Shown piece after piece: positions 16,836 through 24,762 of a stretch of DNA of 64,000 bases. The stretch lies in the NCBI GenBank assembly GCA_946414885.1, contig CAMKQH010000001.1, forward strand, positions 233,675 to 297,674, written 5' to 3'. Origin of the DNA: an uncultured Lachnospiraceae bacterium (GTDB lineage Bacteria > Bacillota > Clostridia > Lachnospirales > Lachnospiraceae). The position numbers were made by a program, and so were the translations under genes. The first letter of the stretch is position 1. Every line of letters starts with the position of its first letter. The notes under the pieces are model-generated. The model had not been told where the DNA came from. It was given only the letters and a program-made list of their open reading frames with translations, and made no database searches.

Positions 16836-19298
16836 ATGAGTATGAAAATCGCACTTGCGGGAAATCCTAACAGTGGTAAGACAACGCTGTTCAATTCACT
16901 TACCGGCTCCAATCAGTTTGTCGGAAACTGGCCCGGAGTGACCGTGGAAAAGAAGGAAGGTAAGCTTAAGAAACATGATGACGTGGAGATCATTGACCTT
17001 CCCGGCATCTATTCTCTTTCTCCCTATACACTGGAGGAAGTCGTTGCACGCAATTACCTGATCGGCGAACGCCCGGACGCAATCCTCAACATTGTGGACG
17101 GCACAAATCTTGAGAGAAACCTGTATCTTACAACGCAACTGATCGAACTGGGAATTCCCGTGGTCATTGCCATCAACATGATGGACGTTGTGCGGAAGAA
17201 CGGTGATAAGCTGAATACGAAGGAATTAGCAGAAAAACTCGGGTGCAAGATCGTAGAGATATCTGCATTAAAGGGCGAGAAAACCCTGGAAGCTGCGGAA
17301 GCAGCCATCGCTGCCGTTAAGGATGGCAAGAAGGTTCCCATGCATACGTTTTCCGGCCCCGTGGAACACGCCATTGCCCACATTGAAGAAGCGGTTGTGC
17401 ATGGCATGCCCGAGGAACAACAGAGATGGTACGCAATCAAAGTTTTCGAGCGGGACGACAAGGTACTTGAGAAATTAAAAATCTCCCCGGACGTGATGGC
17501 TCACGTTGAAAAGGACATTGCGGCGGCAGAAAAGGAAATGGATGATGACGCAGAGAGCATTATCACGAATGAGAGATACGTCTACATTGCGGAATTGCTC
17601 AAGGGCATTTACAAGAAAAAAGACGCAAATCTTCTCAGCAAGTCCGATAAGATCGATCAGATCGTCACAAACCGAATCCTTGGTTTGCCCATCTTTGCTC
17701 TAGTAATGTTTCTGATTTACTGGATCGCCATGGTTGGCGTGGGTGCACCCGCGACGGATTGGGCGAATGACGGACTGTTTGGCGACGGATATCACCTGTT
17801 TGGCATCGGTTCGGCTGGCGCAGAGGCGGCAGGGGAAGACTACGTGGCTGCCATGCAGGCCGTTGACGCGTACGTCGGATTCGACGAAGAGATGCAGATA
17901 GATGACCTGCGGGCCTTTACCCCGAACGAGACAGAAGTGGCGTACGTCGTTCAGGATGAAGAAACCCTGGAGGAAAGCGAGATTACGGTTTATTACGAAT
18001 CCGTTCCTGACGGAGCCGGTGATGACGCGAATGCCATGAGTTATCTCGACGCCGTAGAGTATTTCGAGAAGAATGGCTTTGAGGAACCGGATCCGGCAGA
18101 TTATGGCGTATGGGTTCCCGGAGTTCCCGTGTTGGTTGAAAGCGGGCTTGATGCAGTCGGCTGCGCGGATTGGTTGAAGAGTCTGATCCTGGACGGCATT
18201 GTGGCCGGCGTAGGAGCCGTGCTTGGATTTGTGCCGCAGATGCTCGTTCTGTTCTTTATGTTGGCTTTTGTTGAGGCGAGTGGCTACATGGCCCGCGTTG
18301 CGTTTGTGCTTGACCGGGTATTCCGGCGCTTTGGTCTTTCCGGAAAGAGCTTTATCCCTATCCTGATCGGTACCGGATGTGGCATTCCCGGCATTATGGC
18401 ATCCAGAACCATCGAGAATGAAAGAGACAGAAGAATGACGATCATGACGACGACCTTCATTCCTTGCGGTGCAAAGGTTCCGTTCATCGCCATGATCGCA
18501 GGTGCCATCTTTGGCGGCAGTGCATGGATTTCAACCGGAGCTTATTTTATCGGAATCGCAGCAATCATCTGTTCCGGAATTATTCTAAAGAAGACCAAGC
18601 CCTTTGCAGGAGAGCCTGCGCCATTCGTTATGGAGCTTCCTGCATATCACTGGCCGACGCTTCCCAACGTACTCCGCTCCATGTGGGAGAGGGGCTGGAG
18701 CTTTATTAAGAAAGCAGGAAGCATTATTTTGCTTTCCTCCGTTGTCATCTGGTTCTTGTCCCGTCTTGGATGGAACGATGGCGCGTTTGGCTTGCTCGAG
18801 GAAGAAGAGATTGGAAACAGCATTCTCGCTTCCGTGGGGAATGCAGTCGCATGGATTTTTGCACCCATCGGTTTTGGCAACTGGCAGGCGACGGTCGCTT
18901 CCGTTACCGGACTTGTTGCAAAGGAGAACATTGTTGGCACCATGGGAGTTTTGTATGGCGGCGAAGGGTCCGCATGGGCAGCGCTCGCCACGGCGTTTAC
19001 GACTGCTTCCGGCATGAGCTTCCTGCTCTTTAACCTGCTGTGTGCACCGTGCTTTGCGGCTATTGGCGCAATCAAGCGAGAGATGAACAATGCAAAGTGG
19101 ACCTGGTTCGCAATCGGCTATGAATGTGGATTCGCTTACTTGGTATCCTTCGTCGTATATCATCTCATGAACATGGTTGCCGGCAACGGAAACGTGATTG
19201 GAATCATTTTGGCGTTTGTAATCTTGGCAGCATTTATATGGTTGCTCTTCAGACCGTATAAAGAGGCCGTGACCTTAAAGGAGAAGGCGATCGCATAA
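16836..19298 (+). CDS. feoB: Ferrous iron transporter B with an unusual acidic insertion
   Basis: 820 residues. N-terminal G domain: GNPNSGKT (residues 9-16), DLPG (54-57), NMMD (114-117), then the GDI helical domain. The membrane part has both Gate motifs, LIGTGCGIPGIMASR and FIPCGAKVPF. Between the first membrane helix (about 285-305) and the segment beginning DWLKSLILDGIVAGVGAVLG (about 440) lies an extra acidic stretch of roughly 115 residues, rich in Asp and Glu, that E. coli-type FeoB lacks. By topology it would be outside the membrane. FeoB imports Fe(II). The gene ends with ATG overlap to a small Cys-rich partner. Confidence 0.95.
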   Translation: MSMKIALAGNPNSGKTTLFNSLTGSNQFVGNWPGVTVEKKEGKLKKHDDVEIIDLPGIYSLSPYTLEEVVARNYLIGERPDAILNIVDGTNLERNLYLTTQLIELGIPVVIAINMMDVVRKNGDKLNTKELAEKLGCKIVEISALKGEKTLEAAEAAIAAVKDGKKVPMHTFSGPVEHAIAHIEEAVVHGMPEEQQRWYAIKVFERDDKVLEKLKISPDVMAHVEKDIAAAEKEMDDDAESIITNERYVYIAELLKGIYKKKDANLLSKSDKIDQIVTNRILGLPIFALVMFLIYWIAMVGVGAPATDWANDGLFGDGYHLFGIGSAGAEAAGEDYVAAMQAVDAYVGFDEEMQIDDLRAFTPNETEVAYVVQDEETLEESEITVYYESVPDGAGDDANAMSYLDAVEYFEKNGFEEPDPADYGVWVPGVPVLVESGLDAVGCADWLKSLILDGIVAGVGAVLGFVPQMLVLFFMLAFVEASGYMARVAFVLDRVFRRFGLSGKSFIPILIGTGCGIPGIMASRTIENERDRRMTIMTTTFIPCGAKVPFIAMIAGAIFGGSAWISTGAYFIGIAAIICSGIILKKTKPFAGEPAPFVMELPAYHWPTLPNVLRSMWERGWSFIKKAGSIILLSSVVIWFLSRLGWNDGAFGLLEEEEIGNSILASVGNAVAWIFAPIGFGNWQATVASVTGLVAKENIVGTMGVLYGGEGSAWAALATAFTTASGMSFLLFNLLCAPCFAAIGAIKREMNNAKWTWFAIGYECGFAYLVSFVVYHLMNMVAGNGNVIGIILAFVILAAFIWLLFRPYKEAVTLKEKAIA

Positions 19299-19465
19299 TG
19301 AGTTGGTTGGCAGAAAATGCAGGAACGATCATCATTTGCATTATTTTAGTTGCAGTAATTTCGTTTATTCTGTATAATATGATCAAGAATAAACGAAAGG
19401 GAAAGTCTTCGTGCGGATGTAACTGTAGCAATTGTCCGGCCGGGGGCGCGTGTCATAAAAGATGA
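19298..19465 (+). CDS. FeoB-associated Cys-rich membrane protein
   Basis: 55 residues, starting MSWLAENAG. One hydrophobic helix (about 10-28, TIIICIILVAVISFILYN) is followed by a basic stretch and a C-terminal cysteine cluster CGCNCSNCPAGGAC. This matches the small FeoB-associated Cys-rich membrane proteins (PF12669 type) encoded after feoB in Firmicutes. The cysteines may take up iron on the cytosolic side (inference). The start overlaps the feoB stop and its own stop overlaps the next start, giving tight coupling on both sides. Confidence 0.88.
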   Translation: MSWLAENAGTIIICIILVAVISFILYNMIKNKRKGKSSCGCNCSNCPAGGACHKR

Positions 19466-19836
19466 ATAATAATCAGTCGGCAGAAGATTATCTTGAGAGC
19501 ATTCTGATCATTCAGGAGAGACAAGGCAATGCCAGATCCATTGACGTGGCGAACGAACTTGGCGTGACGAAGCCCAGCGTTAGCGTTGCCATGAAAAAGC
19601 TGCGCGAGCAGGGCATGATCCTGTTTGATGAAAACGGATTGATCCAGTTTACGGACGAAGGACGCAAGTTGGCAAAAAAGGTTTATGATAAGCATAAGCT
19701 TTTGACGAAGGCGCTGATCGCCATTGGCGTAAGCAAAAAAACGGCGGCCGAGGAAGCGTGCCTGATCGAGCACGTGATCAGCGACTCCACCTATAAGTGC
19801 ATCAAGGCATTTATCAAAAAGACGGAGGCGCTGTAA
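19462..19836 (+). CDS. DtxR/MntR-type metal-dependent transcriptional repressor
   Basis: 124 residues. Winged-helix N-terminus: SAEDYLESILIIQERQGNAR, then SIDVANELGVTKPSVSVAMK (recognition helix) and the wing LIQFTDEGRKLAKKVYDKHK. The dimerisation/metal domain follows (IGVSKKTAAEEACLIEHVIS). It is shorter than DtxR, lacking the SH3-like third domain, so it resembles MntR and the small clostridial DtxR proteins. It is the last gene of the feo operon and the likely reader of the TTAG-N6-CTAA sites nearby. Whether it senses Fe(II) or Mn(II) cannot be told. Confidence 0.9.
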   Translation: MNNNQSAEDYLESILIIQERQGNARSIDVANELGVTKPSVSVAMKKLREQGMILFDENGLIQFTDEGRKLAKKVYDKHKLLTKALIAIGVSKKTAAEEACLIEHVISDSTYKCIKAFIKKTEAL

Positions 19837-19862
19837 AAGGTAAACAGGGGAAGAACTTAAGG

Positions 19863-19896
19863 CACCATACCTGCCGAACGCGGGTATGGTGTTTTT
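19863..19896 (+). terminator. Terminator of the feo operon
   Basis: 9-bp stem CACCATACC / GGTATGGTG, 11-nt loop, then TTTTT. Confidence 0.85.
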
Positions 19897-19945
19897 CTGT
19901 TTAAAAGTACTCTGACGATAAAATCAAAAAACAACCATGACAGAA

Positions 19946-19963
19946 GGTTAGGAAAGACTAACC
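19946..19963 (+). promoter_or_regulatory. DtxR-box-type operator before the ZIP transporter
   Basis: Perfect inverted repeat GGTTAG-GAAAGA-CTAACC, the best-conserved arm form of the TTAG-N6-CTAA motif, touching the ribosome site AGGAGGG at 19964. I could not place a convincing -35/-10 pair upstream, so the position relative to the promoter is unknown. Confidence 0.65.
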
Positions 19964-19981
19964 AGGAGGGCGGTGAGGAGA

Positions 19982-20758
19982 ATGAAGGTGTTGATTGGGA
20001 TTATGATCCCATTTGCGGGAACGGCATTAGGAGCTGCCTGCGTATTTCTCTTAAGAAGGGAACTGAAAAAGGGAGTGCAGCGTGCGCTTACGGGTTTTGC
20101 CAGCGGGGTGATGGTGGCGGCTTCTATTTGGAGTCTTCTTGTTCCCGCAATGGATCAGTCGCAGGGGTTGGAAAGGCTTAGCTTCCTCCCAGCTTGCGCG
20201 GGCTTTTGGCTGGGAATCCTTTTTCTTTTGTTTCTGGATTCCATTATCCCGCATTTACACATGTACGCAGAAAAGGCAGAAGGCATACGATCAGGTTTCC
20301 AAAAGACAACCATGATGGTTCTTGCCGTCACGCTTCACAATATTCCGGAAGGCATGGCCGTTGGCGTAGTATATGCCGGATTCCTTTCCGGGAACGCGTC
20401 GATTACGGCGGGCGGAGCATTGGCGTTGGCCCTGGGTATCGCCATTCAAAACTTCCCGGAAGGAGCCATCATTTCCATGCCGCTTTGTGCGGAAGGAAAG
20501 AGTAAAGGAAAAGCGTTTCTGGATGGCGTGCTGTCAGGTGCGGTTGAACCAATTGGCGCTGCCTTAACGATCCTTGCGGCAGGACTTATTGTTCCGGCAA
20601 TGCCTTATTTGCTGAGCTTTGCCGCGGGAGCCATGATATACGTTGTTGTAGAGGAACTCATTCCGGAAATGTCATCTGGAGAGCATTCCAACATCGGGGT
20701 AATAATGTTTGCGTTTGGTTTCACGCTAATGATGGCGTTGGACGTTGCGCTTGGTTAA
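19982..20758 (+). CDS. ZIP-family divalent metal transporter
   Basis: About 258 residues with eight hydrophobic segments. The ZIP signature is in helices IV-V: AVTLHNIPEGMAVGVVYAGF and ALGIAIQNFPEGAIIS, with the metal-binding HNxPEG and xNxPEG motifs. A His-containing region (PHLHMYAEKAEG) precedes helix IV. ZIP proteins import Zn, Fe or Mn. The adjacent DtxR-type operator argues for iron or manganese. ATG 19982 is preferred; GTG 19973 adds three residues but lies too close to AGGAGGG. Confidence 0.88.
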   Translation: MKVLIGIMIPFAGTALGAACVFLLRRELKKGVQRALTGFASGVMVAASIWSLLVPAMDQSQGLERLSFLPACAGFWLGILFLLFLDSIIPHLHMYAEKAEGIRSGFQKTTMMVLAVTLHNIPEGMAVGVVYAGFLSGNASITAGGALALALGIAIQNFPEGAIISMPLCAEGKSKGKAFLDGVLSGAVEPIGAALTILAAGLIVPAMPYLLSFAAGAMIYVVVEELIPEMSSGEHSNIGVIMFAFGFTLMMALDVALG

Positions 20759-20808
20759 TGAAAAAATTGTATGGACGGGAGAATCAAAGAAAGGGAAGGA
20801 TGAAATAA

Positions 20809-21228
20809 ATGGTGAGTGAAAGAGAGATGGTGATTAAAAAACTAAAGGAACGCGGATGCCGCATCACAAAGCAAAGACTTATGCTGCTGGACGTAATTTT
20901 GGGAGAAGAGTGCTCCAGCTGCAAAGAAATCTTTTACAAGGCTTCAAAAATAGACAAAGGCATTGGTACGGCAACCATTTATCGCATGATCAATACGCTG
21001 GAAGAAATTGGTGCCATCAACAGAAAAAACATGTACAAAATAGCATGCGGTAACGCATGTAGCGTTGAGAACGCGTGCGTCATAGAATTTGATGACGCAA
21101 CGGTTTTGGAGTTATCCGCGGAAAAATGGCATAAAGTGATCCGGGAGGGGCTTAGGGCATGTGGCCTGTCAGGAGAACGAACGATCCGAAGCGTTTCCGT
21201 TGCAACCTGTTCCTGTGACCACGCGTAA
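20809..21228 (+). CDS. Fur-family metalloregulator with atypical C-terminus
   Basis: 139 residues. The Fur winged helix is clear: LKERGCRITKQRLMLLDVIL, CSSCKEIFYKASK, and GIGTATIYRMINTLEEIGAI. The C-terminal half lacks the histidine-rich HHHDH motif and the paired CxxC of classical Fur/Zur. Instead it has scattered cysteines (IACGNACSVENAC) and ends VATCSCDHA. It may sense metal through cysteines or a different cue (inference). It sits between the ZIP gene and the probable metal-controlled RNA. The start at 20809 follows GGGAAGG. Confidence 0.85.
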   Translation: MVSEREMVIKKLKERGCRITKQRLMLLDVILGEECSSCKEIFYKASKIDKGIGTATIYRMINTLEEIGAINRKNMYKIACGNACSVENACVIEFDDATVLELSAEKWHKVIREGLRACGLSGERTIRSVSVATCSCDHA

Positions 21229-21258
21229 CTTAACGAGGTTTTTTTTCAATAAAACCTA

Positions 21259-21287
21259 TTGATTTTGAACTTGCATGGCAATATAAT
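21259..21287 (+). promoter_or_regulatory. Promoter of the probable small RNA
   Basis: TTGATT 21259-21264, 17-nt spacer, consensus TATAAT 21282-21287. Transcription would start near 21294. Confidence 0.8.
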
Positions 21288-21293
21288 AAAAGA

Positions 21294-21311
21294 GGTTAGA
21301 GACAACTAACC
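21294..21311 (+). promoter_or_regulatory. DtxR-box-type operator at the start of the RNA
   Basis: Perfect inverted repeat GGTTAG-AGACAA-CTAACC beginning 7 nt after the -10 box, so a bound repressor would block initiation. The arms are identical to those before the ZIP gene. Confidence 0.7.
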
Positions 21312-21404
21312 ACCTTTGAAAACTCATGTGAAGGCCTAGAATCTCGGAGGGGGCGCCCTCCGAGAAGATCGGGTCGATAAATAGGCGTAAGGCCTAATTT
21401 TTTT
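21294..21404 (+). ncRNA. Probable metal-regulated small RNA (or eno leader)
   Basis: A gene-free 111-nt stretch with its own consensus promoter and operator. Parts in order: a 5' hairpin made by the operator itself; a nearly unstructured AC/U-rich segment; a perfect 10-bp stem TCTCGGAGGG / CCCTCCGAGA with loop GGCG (21342-21365); and a short hairpin TAGGC-GTAAG-GCCTA (21382-21396) followed by seven T, a terminator. The AGGCCT copies at 21332-21337 and 21390-21395 can pair instead, which would disrupt the terminator, so a cis-acting attenuator for eno (starts 21485) is the alternative. No open frame of note is present. Confidence 0.6.
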
Positions 21405-21472
21405 GTCATTTTCCGAATGGAAGACAGACATAAAATGAGGGACAAAGGGGATGCTAAAAACAGCACAAATAG

Positions 21473-22780
<1,308 letters not shown>

Positions 22781-22793
22781 GGGACTAATTCAG

Positions 22794-22825
22794 CGGCAGG
22801 ATATTATAATCCTGCCGTTTTTTTT
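22794..22825 (+). terminator. Terminator of eno
   Basis: 9-bp perfect stem CGGCAGGAT / ATCCTGCCG with loop ATTATA, then eight T. The last T's run into the -35 box of the next promoter. Confidence 0.93.
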
Positions 22826-22826
22826 C

Positions 22827-22881
22827 TTGACATTCTATGAACAATTGGTTACAATGTTCACAGATGATTAGAAACTACTAA
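22827..22881 (+). promoter_or_regulatory. Promoter of tetR-MATE with TetR-type and DtxR-type operators
   Basis: TTGACA 22827-22832, 17 nt, TACAAT 22850-22855. An inverted repeat TGAACA-N11-TGTTCA (22838-22860) covers the spacer and -10 and fits autoregulation by the TetR protein. Just downstream is an exact TTAG-AAACTA-CTAA (22868-22881), the same motif as at feo and ZIP. Confidence 0.7.
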
Positions 22882-22905
22882 CTCAAAGACGAGAGAGGAT
22901 TTAAC

Positions 22906-23511
22906 ATGGGTAAAGCATTTTCGGAAGAAGAGAGGGAACGGGTTCAGGAAGCGCTCAGACGCGTCGGGCTCAGATTACTGGCTGAGAGCGGGATCCGAAA
23001 TGTCTCCATACGCAGATTAACGCAGGAGGTCGGGATCGCGCAGGGAGGTTTTTATACTTTCTACCAGGATAAAGAAGATTTTGTCATGGATCTCATGTGC
23101 CTTAGGGTGCGGGAGAAAACACAGGCCATGCTTGACAAGAAAAAGGAGACGATGAAGGATCCGAGAGGCTTCCTGATAGAATTATTATATCGAGAGGGAA
23201 TGCATTTAAAGGAAAATAAGGCGTTTCAAAACGGTGAGAGCGGAACGCTGGAATTTTGGACGAGGGCTTCGAAACGCGGGGAAAACGAGATTCATGACAC
23301 CTATCTGTCATTCTTAGAACAGCTCCTGGCATATTGGCGAAAGAAAGGGTTAGTGATTGAATGCGACCTGAATGGATTGCTGAACGTGGGGTTGGCCGCA
23401 GGGATGTTGTTTACCAATGCAAAGACATTGGACGAAGTCTATTTTCCGATGATTTACAGAGTATTCTGTGAAGCGGAGATTGATAGGTTTTTTAAGGTGG
23501 TGAAGGCGTGA
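22906..23511 (+). CDS. TetR-family transcriptional regulator
   Basis: 201 residues. N-terminal TetR helix-turn-helix: GLRLLAESGIRNVSIRRLTQ, then VGIAQGGFYTFYQDKEDFVM, the classical TetR recognition helix. The C-terminal ligand domain is helical and not diagnostic. It lies immediately before, and overlaps by 4 bp (GTGA), a MATE exporter gene, the usual arrangement for a local regulator of an efflux pump. The promoter also carries a metal-type operator. Confidence 0.9.
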   Translation: MGKAFSEEERERVQEALRRVGLRLLAESGIRNVSIRRLTQEVGIAQGGFYTFYQDKEDFVMDLMCLRVREKTQAMLDKKKETMKDPRGFLIELLYREGMHLKENKAFQNGESGTLEFWTRASKRGENEIHDTYLSFLEQLLAYWRKKGLVIECDLNGLLNVGLAAGMLFTNAKTLDEVYFPMIYRVFCEAEIDRFFKVVKA

Positions 23512-24706
23512 ACGACGCAAAGAAACGCGAAGAAAGAATACGAATCATTACGACGGGAAGGCTGTATCCCCTGCTGGTAAGGATGGCCATTCCCTCCATG
23601 ATCGGCATGATCGTCAGTACGGTCTATAACCTGACGGACACGTATTTTGTTGGAAAACTGAATGACGCAACGCTAACGGCCTCCGTGGGCGTGGTGTTTA
23701 GCTTTGTCTCGGTCATTCAGGCGATTGGATTTTGGTTTGGATATGGTTCGGGAAACGTTATCTCCGAATTACCATCTGTACGGTGCCCTTCATGCTTTTG
23801 TCCAACGTGATATACAATGAACTGCGTTTGGCGGGAAGCGCAAAAAGTAGCGTGATCGGTTTGATGGTTGGCATGCTTTTGAACATGGTCTTGGATCCAG
23901 TGCTGATCCTTTGGGCCGGACTTGGCGTGGAGGGTGCGGCTTACGCAAGCATGGCGGGGCAGATCACGGGCTTGATGATTTTGTATGGTCAGACGAAGAA
24001 GAACGGAAATGTGCCGGTCTTACGGAAAAAAGCGAAGCTGGATTGGACGAACGTAAGGACGATCATGGCGGGAGGTGCTCCGAATTTTTGCCGACAGGGA
24101 ATTAGCAGCATTTCCTCCGTTTTGATTAACCACGTGGCAGGAAGCTTCAGCGTAAGCGCCATAGCGGCAGTGACCATCGCCATCAAGGTCGCTTATATCG
24201 CGTATGCGCTGGTGATTGGATTTGGACAAGGCTTTCAGCCCGTTTGTGCCATGAATTATGGCGCACAAAAATACGACAGGATTAAGAAAGCGTTTTGCAT
24301 GACGCTATTTACCGTAATGGTATTTCTACTCCTGACGACGGGGATGCTGTATGTTAAGGGAGCGCTGTTTATCAGAGCCTTTACGGGGGAAGAGGCAGTG
24401 GCAACGTTGGCAAACAGGATTCTTCGCGCACAGTGCGTGATCCTGCCCTTTATGGGATATTACGTCCTCATTGGAATGCTTCTTCAAAACATTGGAAGGT
24501 TCGCCTTGGCAACCATGGTGACGATGCTGGAAAACGGATTTTGCATGATTCCTGTTTTGTATGCGACTTGTGCACTCCTTGGCGAGGCGGGGCTGGTTTG
24601 GTTTAAGCCGATTTCCAGCGGGCTGGCGCTGCTAATCTCTTTGGGGATTGGTACCCATGCGTGGAAGAAATATCTAGGAAAGCAATCCGGGGAAACGGTA
24701 AAGTGA
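23508..24706 (+). pseudogene. MATE-family efflux transporter broken by internal deletion and frameshift
   Basis: The first part (23508 to about 23765) encodes MATE helices 1-2: MAIPSMIGMIVSTVYNLTDT and IGFWFGYGSGNVIS. In intact MATE proteins GNxIS is followed by about 55-60 residues before a YLRI segment. Here YLRITICTVPFMLL follows at once but in another frame (from about 23759). The remaining protein runs to 24706 with normal MATE features. So roughly 55 codons are missing and the frame changes at about 23757-23766. The gene is probably inactive. A sequencing or assembly fault is the alternative. Confidence 0.85.
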
Positions 24707-24762
24707 AAAGAAAAAACGGGAATTTTAAGAAATCATAAAGTGACCTGGCAGGAAGGGGAAAC

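Noticed and set aside
24700..24762. Rifamycin-associated element before the rifampin-phosphotransferase-like gene
   Set aside because: No matching inverted element was seen, so a rifampin-specific role is not claimed.
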